Shown: positions 24,601-32,754 of the stretch, piece after piece
Numbering within the stretch: position 1 is the first letter of the stretch
How the letters are laid out: each line of letters starts with the position of its first letter
The notes under the pieces: model-generated
The model's database searches: none
What the model was told of the DNA's origin: nothing
Seen by the model: the letters and a program-made list of their open reading frames with translations, nothing else
Program-made: the position numbers and the translations under genes
Assembly (NCBI GenBank): GCA_903813345.2
Contig: CAIIXF020000005.1
Coordinates: 15,997,375 to 16,061,374, forward strand
Origin: Owenia fusiformis
Lineage: Eukaryota; Annelida; Polychaeta; Sabellida; Oweniidae
DNA length: 64,000 nt
Direction of reading: 5' to 3'

Positions 24601-25208
24601 TGCGAAGATGATGCTGGTACAAACACTATAGAGGTGTCATATCAGAGCTCCGGTATGGGAGTTTTTGACATGCTATTTTGAATTTCTTAATACTCACAGC
24701 TCACAGAATATTTACTTGATCTTGTTTATATTTTTAAAACTTCCTAAAGATACTCTTGGGCTACTTCTTCGTTGGTTTTCAGTGAATTTGCTTCATCAGT
24801 TGTCGAGATAATACTCTTCAAAAAGTGGCTCATTTTTTTTCATGAATGTGATGAGATTTCTTTTATCGTAACGCATCTCCTCAAATTAAATAAATGCAAA
24901 CACCTCAATGTGAACACCTGCCAACACAAACACTTTTGGCCTGTCCCAGTGGTGTTCAGATTAGATAGGCTTTACAAAATCCACATGGATGTTCTTATTT
25001 ATGAAATTTGTGTTCTTATTTATTTCTCAAATGAAAATATAGATTCTTTGACAAAATGATGTTCTTTTTTCAGAAAATTCAAGGCCAAGAAAACGACAGC
25101 TCTAGTTCTGATGATGAACCAACAGTTGCCATAGAAACTACCACAGTTACAAATACAACAGAATCACATAGTAAAGACTTTAAACAGACATCAACTTCAA
25201 AAAGCTAG
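3654..25208 (+). CDS. CDC123: CDC123, eIF2 assembly chaperone (9 exons)
   Basis: Exons: 3654-3727, 7156-7279, 7877-8014, 8327-8433, 8742-8872, 21290-21412, 23187-23344, 23969-24103, 25074-25208 (TAG). All phases join and sum to 375 codons (374 aa; human is 336). CDC123 is an ATP-grasp-fold protein that binds eIF2 gamma and promotes assembly of the eIF2 initiation complex in the cytosol. Seen here: N-terminal '[16 protein letters not shown]', '[14 protein letters not shown]', an acidic Asp/Asn linker, 'PEFEEAI', '[16 protein letters not shown]', '[17 protein letters not shown]', '[20 protein letters not shown]', the metal/ATP-site block '[20 protein letters not shown]', '[17 protein letters not shown]', and an acidic Ser-rich tail. 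The start has a good context (gacaccATGa). Intron 5 is 12.4 kb and hosts a nested gene. Exons 7-9 lie in a tandem duplication and are repeated downstream at 28877-30898. Confidence 0.93.
3741..4490. repeat. Foldback palindrome, 327-bp arms
   Basis: Arms 3741-4067 and 4164-4490 are equal in length (327 bp) and almost perfect inverted copies; I counted only a handful of mismatches by eye. They enclose a 96-bp loop (4068-4163). The outer ends carry an 'aggactatagtcct' palindrome. It starts 13 bp after the CDC123 exon 1 donor (GT at 3728). No transposase frame is visible, so it is a non-autonomous foldback/MITE-type element or a local inverted duplication. Confidence 0.9.
4491..4940. other. CDC123 intron 1, poly-G tract
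   Basis: No gene seen. A G homopolymer of about 20 lies at 4661-4681, a likely sequencing or assembly weak point. Confidence 0.5.
5366..6076. mobile_element. Nested TIR element carrying a 31-bp minisatellite
   Basis: About 45-60 bp of inverted repeat (gatattcacCCGGGGGGTTCACTRTATATAAA...) flank the segment: 5366-5412 against 6018-6076. It sits wholly inside the mariner-like element. Between the ends is a tandem repeat and one diverged repeat block on the right (5915-6010). No coding sequence. Confidence 0.7.
5502..5760. repeat. 31-bp minisatellite
   Basis: About eight units of the type 'gccataccaaatgtccaaa' + 'tataggaccaat'. The first four are near-identical and the last ones degenerate. Frames through it read as repetitive peptides and are not genes. 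Confidence 0.85.
6775..6872 (+). repeat. Dispersed repeat, copy of part of the 22.5-kb element
   Basis: The block 'ggggctactaaa ... ggcagag ... tagtttaactagactct' is a reverse-orientation match to 22500-22600 (and to its duplicate at 28190-28290). It marks a dispersed element family. Confidence 0.5.
8873..10027. other. CDC123 intron 5, proximal part
   Basis: AT-rich intronic sequence with no exon or mobile element I can name. Confidence 0.4.
10028..10373 (+). repeat. Tandem duplication, about 173-bp unit
   Basis: Two copies (about 10028-10196 and 10201-10373) share 'cttctacaaataacgcaa', 'gattcatgcatgatcattag' and 'caagcaggctagtataacac'. They differ by small indels. No coding frame. Confidence 0.85.
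10374..12062. other. CDC123 intron 5, no gene seen
   Basis: Low-complexity and AT-rich, with a short GC-richer island near 11865-12050 just beyond the end of the nested LRAT gene. Open frames here have no recognisable protein features. Confidence 0.35.
12063..13869 (-). CDS. LRAT-domain (HRASLS/PLAAT-like) protein, nested in CDC123 intron
   Basis: Two exons on the minus strand join in phase: 13869-13610 (acceptor tattgcag, donor GTAAGT) and 12675-12063 (stop TAG). The first exon gives an acidic, Glu/Met-rich low-complexity region with imperfect repeats of 'EIEMEEP'. The second starts '[16 protein letters not shown]', then '[10 protein letters not shown]' (catalytic-type His) and '[10 protein letters not shown]' (nucleophile-type Cys), the hallmarks of the LRAT/NlpC-P60-like thiol acyltransferases. 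Family members transfer acyl groups between lipids or act as phospholipases; the substrate here cannot be told. A Lys-rich tail ends '[10 protein letters not shown]'. There is no C-terminal hydrophobic anchor as in PLAAT proteins. The start is probably the ATG at 13830 (gaaATGG), giving about 277 aa, with an upstream 5' exon unseen. The gene lies antisense inside CDC123 intron 5. Confidence 0.8.
12855..13530. repeat. Possible hAT-like element in the LRAT-gene intron
   Basis: Short 'catcgatgcatcg'-type motifs occur near 12870-12915 and again, in opposite arrangement, near 13450-13520 (acatcgatgtt, ctcgatgtatcga). Such motifs resemble some hAT termini. The arms are short and diverged, so this is weak. 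It lies in the intron between the two LRAT exons. Confidence 0.25.
14455..14952. mobile_element. MITE with 90-bp inverted ends
   Basis: Inverted arms: 14455-14545 and 14858-14952. Both contain a 'cccacctacccacctacgta' block (inverted on the right), a run reading 'ggctttgtataaaaaa', and 'ttttaaagattt'. A SINE-like unit lies between the arms. Confidence 0.7.
14589..14813 (-). mobile_element. tRNA-derived SINE
   Basis: Read on the minus strand it begins near 14813 with a tRNA-like head: an A-box-like 'gatagcgagttgc' (14799-14787) and a B box 'ggattcgattccc' (14771-14759). It ends in an A-rich tail at about 14596-14589. These are the RNA polymerase III promoter boxes and tail expected of a SINE. 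It sits inside the MITE at 14455-14952. Confidence 0.65.
15833..16407. mobile_element. Mariner-like MITE
   Basis: Ends 'acaaggggtgatcaataaat' (15833) and its complement with one change (16407). The first 13 bp match the TIR of the 4941-6667 element, so both belong to one superfamily. No transposase frame. Confidence 0.7.
17747..18020. repeat. Degenerate minisatellite
   Basis: Repeats of about 45 bp built on 'agtttttgcggtagattt' and 'aaaaatctgg'. Six or so units, poorly conserved. Confidence 0.6.
18185..18535. repeat. Inner palindrome of the composite element
   Basis: 18190-18256 and 18470-18535 are inverted copies sharing 'ttcttagctaacgaatacct' and 'aaatttatcatgcaaattag' (inverted on the right). 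Confidence 0.65.
19115..21060 (-). pseudogene. Non-LTR retrotransposon reverse transcriptase, broken
   Basis: On the minus strand the 20532-21000 part reads '[20 protein letters not shown]' and then, past a short gap, 'FADDTN', the classic fingers/palm motifs of CR1/Jockey-type reverse transcriptases, then '[14 protein letters not shown]' and '[17 protein letters not shown]'. The thumb/C-terminal part continues at about 19590-19115 ('LKYCILIWG', '[20 protein letters not shown]', '[13 protein letters not shown]'). A satellite-bearing element (19595-20575) splits the gene, and stops are present. The fingers side is truncated near 21060. It is a dead 5'-truncated copy in CDC123 intron 5. Confidence 0.8.
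19595..20575. mobile_element. GTCACCAC-type MITE expanded by a 125-bp satellite, inside the RT
   Basis: The left part (19600-19670, 'atgtcaccaccaaaaagtgg') and right end ('ggtggtgacattttgtcatg', then 'ttaatgccttgt', about 20552-20581) match the ends of a MITE family seen elsewhere in the window. Between them lie seven or so degenerate repeats of about 125 bp containing 'gaccttcaatgaccttctca', 'aggtcaaaaaggtctttttt' and 'tcaaatctgactttagattt'. It interrupts the reverse transcriptase frame. Confidence 0.7.
22440..23080. repeat. Dispersed element with a 24-bp-like minisatellite
   Basis: A block at about 22450-22530 is an inverted match to 27690-27765. It is followed by a conserved part shared with 6775-6872 and then by degenerate repeats of 'tattgtaccaatttatatg' (22880-23070). 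A copy lies at 28130-28770 through the duplication. Frames here are repeat-derived and not genes. Confidence 0.6.
23815..23935 (+). mobile_element. GTCACCAC-type MITE remnant
   Basis: 'tatgtcaccgcataaaaaag' to 'ggcaggtggtgcatgttaat', then 'gcctta'. Same family as 25437-25530, 25755-25872, 35605-35745 and 46386-46540. A second copy lies at 29505-29625 through the duplication. Confidence 0.6.
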
Positions 25209-25436
25209 CATACTTTGTTCATATTGATTTTAATAATCGGTTTTAAAATGGCTAAGGAGTCAGCCTTGTCAGACTGTATTTCTGTTTGTTAAACTAATCT
25301 CCAACAGCGAGTTGATATTGAAAATATTGATACTGGCAATATTTGTGATTTTATGTACAGTACATGTACAGTATATTGATACTGTAAATCTATTAAGAAT
25401 ATAAGCAACCCGAGTGTATAAATAATTTAAACATGT

Positions 25437-25872
25437 CATATTTTTATCACATCCAACTTTTTGTTGGACAATGTTCCACAGTCAGCATATGTAACAAATA
25501 GCAGGTGGTGATATTTTGCATGTTAATGCCTTTGACAGTTTCTTGAAAGCTACAGAGATGAGACATTTAATTAGATTGGCAGGGAGCAGAAATGTGAAGT
25601 CACCACTAAGATTGAAATGATATCAGAATCTTGTTACATGTGCACTATCAAAGGATAATCTGGATTGTCGTTTTACTTTATCAGATTTTTATCACAGTAA
25701 AAAAAACTGCCTTTTACGTCATTATGCATTTATGTTTTTCCCAGTTCATGAAAACTTAATACAAGGCATTAACATGGAAAATGTCACCACCTGCCAATTG
25801 TTACAGATGCCAACCAGTCACAAAATAGAGACCATAACAATGTCAACTTTTTTTTTGTGGTGACATAAAAAC
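25437..25872. mobile_element. Pair of GTCACCAC-type MITE ends, inverted
   Basis: A plus-orientation copy (25437-25530, ending 'tgcatgttaatgcc') and a minus-orientation copy (25755-25872, starting 'ggcattaacatggaaaatgt') face each other in the region between the 3' ends of CDC123 and SEPHS2. Duplicated at 31127-31562. Confidence 0.6.
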
Positions 25873-26000
25873 ACTACCAAAATACTGAGGTTAAATGGCA
25901 TCAAAATAACCCTTGCTCGTAAAAGTATAGGACATATTGTTGACGGCACTTTTCACTAGCCTAGAAAATAACAAATCACATTAAATAATTTTTTGTTTCA

Positions 26001-26006
26001 TTTATT
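26001..26006 (-). terminator. Poly(A) signal copy (duplicate)
   Basis: AATAAA on the minus strand; the duplicate of the signal at 31691-31696. Confidence 0.4.
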
Positions 26007-26203
26007 CCTCATTACCATCAAAAGGCCATTGCAACATATTACATGATTACATACATTAAACATACATTGACTTCATCGCTATCATCATAAAGAAAGCAAG
26101 TTACAACAAAACCCGAAACATGCTATAACAAGAACATACAGGCTGATCATTTAAAAATTTATAGCTCTGATGCTGAAATTGTTATTGCTCACTGAACTGA
26201 AAA

Positions 26204-26272
26204 GCCTCGAGAAAATTCTCAATCCACCAAACAGGCCCTAGAGGTTACCCATGTTTAGCATCACAGAGAGGC
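26204..26272 (-). other. SECIS-like hairpin, duplicate copy
   Basis: Same sequence as 31894-31962, in the orphan 3' end of SEPHS2 carried by copy 1 of the duplication. It has no selenoprotein coding region attached. Confidence 0.35.
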
Positions 26273-27064
26273 TGTTAAGTGACTGGTGTCGCTCTAACAA
26301 TACAATAGATGATAAAACACTCACTGACGTAGATACAAAGTGGCTCAATTCTTCGAATTAACTATAGCGAGTACTTTAGCATCCACCCAGCCATCCGACT
26401 AAATCATGGGGATTCATAAATCCTTCACTCTTTGTTGTGATCAAACTTCCGTCACAACAGCCTTTGATATCAAAATCCAATGACTTTCATACAAAAAATA
26501 CTTTTACCCAATGTACATACATTAATACCAACACTAAAACATGAATTCAACTACTTGAAAAATGACAATGATTCTCGTAAAATGATGTAAACATCTCAAC
26601 TCATCTGACTTCATGGTTTTTTACTATTGCCCAAATCATACACATTTTGCAAGAAAAGCGCAATTCAAAAGCTTAACACTATATGACATATTATAGATAA
26701 TACAGAAAGGAATGATAATGCTATATGGATTTAATGATATCTTCTCAAGTCCCATATTATTTCATGAGAGTAAAAGTAGAAAGCTCCAAGATACTTGAAC
26801 AGTTTAATATGGCAGATAAGAGTATTAATCAAAGTGAACTAAATCTAGATAAACTAATAGACAGTAGAAAAAAGAGATCTTATAACTACAGCTATGGTTT
26901 AACTATCTATATTGCAGTATATATGAAAAGACACACTAGGGCTTCATAATGCTATCTCCTCAATGGTTTGTTGCCACTTGTATCCTTTCATATATATAGT
27001 CCGTCTATTTTCATATATCCGAGATCTTTCCATCCCACTCTGTTAGAACACTGTGTGTGGCTTG

Positions 27065-27249
27065 TTACCAAAGCTCCCCATCTTTTTCTTTAGCAGGGAC
27101 CTCAATGACTCTTGGTTTGTCGATAATTCTGGCTGACCGGGTGCCTTTCTCGACGATACCTATAATCCAGGCTTGGTAGCCTTCTGTCTTCTCAATGTCT
27201 TTACAATATGCTGCAGCTTGTTCACGGGGTAGGGCTATTAGTAAACCAC
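27065..27249 (-). pseudogene. Orphan last exon of SEPHS2 (duplicate)
   Basis: It encodes '[18 protein letters not shown]' through 'DGELW' and stop, the same as SEPHS2 exon 8 at 32755-32939, with the same acceptor (tttctccag). Upstream on the minus strand are CDC123 exons of copy 2, on the other strand, so it cannot form a working gene. It could be an assembly artefact. Confidence 0.85.
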
Positions 27250-27487
27250 CTGGAGAAACAAGCAAGACAATTTACATTTACCTGGGGAAACATTGTCAAA
27301 GTTGACACCACTGCATGATACTAGTGAGTTCAATATGTTAGCACAACACATATGCTATTAAGATTGATTTCCATAAATGAATGCATTACATTTTTCAAGT
27401 AAAATATTTTACACATGTTCTTTTTCAATTTCTAAAAATTATTTCCTAAACATTCAAAAAAATATAATAATGTTATTTTGTTCACAT

Positions 27488-27780
27488 GAAGGTGGCTTAA
27501 GAACCAATTTATGTGTTTGCACCAGTTGATGTAGGTATTGTACCAATACATATGGATATTTTAGTGATTCATGTGGGTATTGTGCAAATTCATTTGAGTA
27601 TTGCACTAATTCATGTGGGTATTGTACCAATTCATGTGTGTATTGTATCAATTCATTTGGTTGCACCAGTTCATTTACCCTTTGCGCAGAGTCACCCCGG
27701 AATAGCCTGACAACGGTAAAGTCAGATACCTTTGTCACAAATGGCAGACATAACAGTCGCTTCAATTAGATTTTCATGAA
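27488..27780. repeat. Inverted arm of the same element at the duplication junction
   Basis: Minisatellite units 'attgtaccaattcatgtggg' (27500-27680) precede a block (27690-27765) that is an inverted match to 22450-22530. With the element at 28130-28770 it forms a large inverted structure right at the junction between the two tandem copies. Confidence 0.65.
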
Positions 27781-28876
27781 CTGTATATTTAATAGAGCAC
27801 CTAGACTAAATTCCTTTGGAACAACAATCAATGAAAGTGCCTTGATACTCATTGTACAGTTAATAATGTTCTACCATTGAAATAAAGTCTTTAATTTCAC
27901 CGATCAAAATGAGATACGGGACAATGGATACTGTAATTACCATATGCGGTTGTCCTTCTAAATTACCCAAATTCAGATTCCGTTGTCATTGACGATATCG
28001 AAGATGCTATATTGTGGCGATTCACGACCCAATTTGATCGAAAATGGGATTTCATATGATACATAATCACAAGAGCTTAATACATGCACAGAATTAGCGA
28101 CGATAACATCCCATGAAATGAGGACCAAGTGATTAAAAAGTTGAAGCGACGGTTATGTCCCCCATTTGTGACAACGGTATCTCACTTTACCATTGTCAGG
28201 CTATTCCGGTGTGAGAGTCTAGTTTTAAACTATCCTCTGCCTAGTATAGACTATAGCCTTTAGCAGCCCCACCCTGAAGATTGGTGCCTGTGACAGCCCG
28301 GGTAATAAATAATTTTAAATCGACCATGTGACCCTTTCTCAACCAATCAGCAAAGTGGAAGGAACAGGTGCTAAATACATGCTCATTAACTTTCCAGGAA
28401 TGTCAGAGGAAATGACCATATAGAAAGTTGTCTATATTTCGACGACGAACTCTGATTGGCTCGGTGAGATCAGAGATTTATTGTAAACTGAAAGAGTGAA
28501 GACGAAGCTCTCTTTAAAGAAGTGAAGTCGAACGAATGCAAAGGGTTCAGTTCCATTTCACATCAGTTCCCAGGACTTATTCATATGGATATTGTACTAA
28601 TGCATATCAGTATTGTAGCATTAAAGTGAGTATTTCACCAAATTATGCGGTTATTGTACCAATTTATATGTGTATTGTACCCATTCAAATGGGTATCTAC
28701 CAATTTAGTCTATGCAAGTATCAATATATGTGGATATTGTACCAGTATAACTGAGCCTGTTAGTGTTGTACCAGTACATATAGATAATGAACTGTGATAT
28801 AGTAAGATTAAAAGGTAGATACTCATAGTAAGTAGCATATTGACATGAACCAATCCAAGATCTTCGCATGTTTCAG

Positions 28877-30898
28877 ATGTATTTGATATCTACAGGAAAC
28901 AACAGGGGAAGGTCTATCTCATAGATTTCAACCCATTTGGAGTTGTAACCGACAGTCTGTTATTTGATTGGGAAGAACTGGAGTCATATACATCTGATAC
29001 ACAATTGAAAAGCACTTCGGGAGAATCAAGTCAGGTTAGTATAAAAGGTGAACTTTGAAGTATTGGGGGGACATCAATTGGTCTCCAAGACAATTAATTA
29101 ATTAAGTCAACTGGAAAATTGATCTATTCTGTATGAATTTCAAATGTGTGATTGACTTTTAAGAATTTGAATTCTTGTAATGTACTGAATCTAACTCCTT
29201 GATCCGATTTAGATGAAAATACCAAAGATATCAAATAAATATTTGCTGCATTATTTGATGTTCTTTGTATTTGTTCATAACGTACAAAAAAATTTAATTT
29301 ACAGTGTTCGTGAAATATAATTTAGATTTTAATGATAAACAGCATCACAATAGGAACTAGGAAGGTATTCTTATCTTGCATTGGAAGTTTTAGTATGGAT
29401 TTTACTTTTTACTAATCTGACCATCAAATTGCTGTTTCAGTTGAGAGGCTTCTTTTGTCTTGATGTGAAATCTCAAATTATGATATGGCTTAACAAGATA
29501 GGAATGATTTTTATGTCACCGCATAAAAAAGTATTGTTTGTTATAGTCTAACTTTTTGGTGGATGGAATTCAGCATTTGGTGTCTGCAACATATGGCAGG
29601 TGGTGCATGTTAATGCCTTATAACTGTTTTATTGGATGTTTTTGTATGCAATTTACAGGTCCCAGCATTCAGATATATTGACAGTTCCACAGGGGTGCAA
29701 CCTGATCCATATTCACAGTATGCAATGCCTGTAGATTTCAAAGACCTAACTTCAGGGGAAGATGCCTACAAGCTTGTGGACTTTCTCAAAATGGTAGGGG
29801 TGAAGTTATATCAGTTGTCCCAAAAAATGAGCCAGTTTTTGACAAGTTTTATCTCAGCAACTGATTCACAAGCATGTCATAATATCCCTTACTGGAGCAA
29901 CGCAATGAGAACTCAATAGCATTTGTACCAAAAATGAGAAGCAATTTTTTGACAAGTAATTTCTCAGCATTAGAAGAGCTAAATTCTTTGGAAACTTTAC
30001 CTGAGGCTCTTTAGGGTATTTTCTACTAGTGCCATGAATATTGAAGAGATTGGTTTCATATTATGTGTGTATTCTAGAATTAAAGACAGTATGTCAAAAT
30101 ACTAGTAACCAATATCAAATGTAAAAGTCACTTATTAATTCATTTCCGAGCAAAAATACTTCCGTATTTATTCTAACAATATCACCTCCAATGACTTTTG
30201 AGAATGAATTGGATTTTGAATATTTGTGATTAATGAAAAGAATTAATCAGACATCACTAGTCTCCCACCAAACGCAGTGAAGACCGAGCATGCGAAGATG
30301 ATGCTGGTACAAACACTATAGAGGTGTCATATCAGAGCTCCGGTATGGGAGTTTTTGACATGCTATTTTGAATTTCTTAATACTCACAGCTCACAGAATA
30401 TTTACTTGATCTTGTTTATATTTTTAAAACTTCCTAAAGATACTCTTGGGCTACTTCTTCGTTGGTTTTCAGTGAATTTGCTTCATCAGTTGTCGAGATA
30501 ATACTCTTCAAAAAGTGGCTCATTTTTTTTCATGAATGTGATGAGATTTCTTTTATCGTAACGCATCTCCTCAAATTAAATAAATGCAAACACCTCAATG
30601 TGAACACCTGCCAACACAAACACTTTTGGCCTGTCCCAGTGGTGTTCAGATTAGATAGGCTTTACAAAATCCACATGGATGTTCTTATTTATGAAATTTG
30701 TGTTCTTATTTATTTCTCAAATGAAAATATAGATTCTTTGACAAAATGATGTTCTTTTTTCAGAAAATTCAAGGCCAAGAAAACGACAGCTCTAGTTCTG
30801 ATGATGAACCAACAGTTGCCATAGAAACTACCACAGTTACAAATACAACAGAATCACATAGTAAAGACTTTAAACAGACATCAACTTCAAAAAGCTAG
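28877..30898 (+). pseudogene. CDC123: Orphan CDC123 exons 7-9 (duplicate)
   Basis: Exons 28877-29034, 29659-29793 and 30764-30898 are the same as CDC123 exons 7-9 and keep their splice sites and stop. There is no start or exons 1-6 in front. It would matter only if CDC123 transcripts read through the first stop and poly(A) site. Either a recent partial duplication or an assembly error. Confidence 0.85.
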
Positions 30899-31690
30899 CA
30901 TACTTTGTTCATATTGATTTTAATAATCGGTTTTAAAATGGCTAAGGAGTCAGCCTTGTCAGACTGTATTTCTGTTTGTTAAACTAATCTCCAACAGCGA
31001 GTTGATATTGAAAATATTGATACTGGCAATATTTGTGATTTTATGTACAGTACATGTACAGTATATTGATACTGTAAATCTATTAAGAATATAAGCAACC
31101 CGAGTGTATAAATAATTTAAACATGTCATATTTTTATCACATCCAACTTTTTGTTGGACAATGTTCCACAGTCAGCATATGTAACAAATAGCAGGTGGTG
31201 ATATTTTGCATGTTAATGCCTTTGACAGTTTCTTGAAAGCTACAGAGATGAGACATTTAATTAGATTGGCAGGGAGCAGAAATGTGAAGTCACCACTAAG
31301 ATTGAAATGATATCAGAATCTTGTTACATGTGCACTATCAAAGGATAATCTGGATTGTCGTTTTACTTTATCAGATTTTTATCACAGTAAAAAAAACTGC
31401 CTTTTACGTCATTATGCATTTATGTTTTTCCCAGTTCATGAAAACTTAATACAAGGCATTAACATGGAAAATGTCACCACCTGCCAATTGTTACAGATGC
31501 CAACCAGTCACAAAATAGAGACCATAACAATGTCAACTTTTTTTTTGTGGTGACATAAAAACACTACCAAAATACTGAGGTTAAATGGCATCAAAATAAC
31601 CCTTGCTCGTAAAAGTATAGGACATATTGTTGACGGCACTTTTCACTAGCCTAGAAAATAACAAATCACATTAAATAATTTTTTGTTTCA

Positions 31691-31696
31691 TTTATT
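31691..31696 (-). terminator. Poly(A) signal of SEPHS2
   Basis: AATAAA on the minus strand, about 1.06 kb past the SEPHS2 stop codon. It would make a 3' UTR long enough to include the SECIS-like hairpin at 31894-31962. Confidence 0.5.
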
Positions 31697-31893
31697 CCTC
31701 ATTACCATCAAAAGGCCATTGCAACATATTACATGATTACATACATTAAACATACATTGACTTCATCGCTATCATCATAAAGAAAGCAAGTTACAACAAA
31801 ACCCGAAACATGCTATAACAAGAACATACAGGCTGATCATTTAAAAATTTATAGCTCTGATGCTGAAATTGTTATTGCTCACTGAACTGAAAA

Positions 31894-31962
31894 GCCTCGA
31901 GAAAATTCTCAATCCACCAAACAGGCCCTAGAGGTTACCCATGTTTAGCATCACAGAGAGGC
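31894..31962 (-). promoter_or_regulatory. Candidate SECIS element of SEPHS2
   Basis: On the minus strand (mRNA sense) outer bases TCTC/GAGA pair next to a GTGA ... GGAT core. A helix of TGCTAAACA with TGTTTGGTG (9 bp, some G-U) and GG/CC follows. The 13-nt apical loop holds an AA two bases in. That is the order of a SECIS: RTGA, about 12-nt helix, AA in the loop, then the GA of the 3' core. It lies about 800 nt after the stop codon and before the AATAAA. The GTGA core is less usual than ATGA, and the AA is slightly far from the core. No better candidate was seen in the 3' UTR. Confidence 0.45.
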
Positions 31963-32754
31963 TGTTAAGTGACTGGTGTCGCTCTAACAATACAATAGAT
32001 GATAAAACACTCACTGACGTAGATACAAAGTGGCTCAATTCTTCGAATTAACTATAGCGAGTACTTTAGCATCCACCCAGCCATCCGACTAAATCATGGG
32101 GATTCATAAATCCTTCACTCTTTGTTGTGATCAAACTTCCGTCACAACAGCCTTTGATATCAAAATCCAATGACTTTCATACAAAAAATACTTTTACCCA
32201 ATGTACATACATTAATACCAACACTAAAACATGAATTCAACTACTTGAAAAATGACAATGATTCTCGTAAAATGATGTAAACATCTCAACTCATCTGACT
32301 TCATGGTTTTTTACTATTGCCCAAATCATACACATTTTGCAAGAAAAGCGCAATTCAAAAGCTTAACACTATATGACATATTATAGATAATACAGAAAGG
32401 AATGATAATGCTATATGGATTTAATGATATCTTCTCAAGTCCCATATTATTTCATGAGAGTAAAAGTAGAAAGCTCCAAGATACTTGAACAGTTTAATAT
32501 GGCAGATAAGAGTATTAATCAAAGTGAACTAAATCTAGATAAACTAATAGACAGTAGAAAAAAGAGATCTTATAACTACAGCTATGGTTTAACTATCTAT
32601 ATTGCAGTATATATGAAAAGACACACTAGGGCTTCATAATGCTATCTCCTCAATGGTTTGTTGCCACTTGTATCCTTTCATATATATAGTCCGTCTATTT
32701 TCATATATCCGAGATCTTTCCATCCCACTCTGTTAGAACACTGTGTGTGGCTTG

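Larger units (their letters stand above)
22185..27488 (+). repeat. 5.3-kb tandem duplication, copy 1
   Basis: Everything from 22185 to 27488 recurs at 27875-33178 at a constant offset of 5690 bp. All stretches I compared, including introns and homopolymers, are the same. It contains CDC123 exons 7-9, the 3' UTRs of both convergent genes and the last SEPHS2 exon. This copy is continuous with the rest of CDC123. Confidence 0.95.

Noticed and set aside
24772-25059. 95-codon open frame in CDC123 intron 8
   Set aside because: It lies between coding exons, overlaps a degenerate Tigger-like repeat (about 24880-25000) and has no recognisable features.
28877-30898. A second CDC123 gene
   Set aside because: Only exons 7-9 are present, with no start or catalytic 5' exons; it is the duplicated part of the first gene.
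31572-31645. Alternative SECIS candidate with GTGA...TGAT
   Set aside because: It lies beyond the AATAAA at 31691-31696 (minus strand) and its helix pairs poorly.
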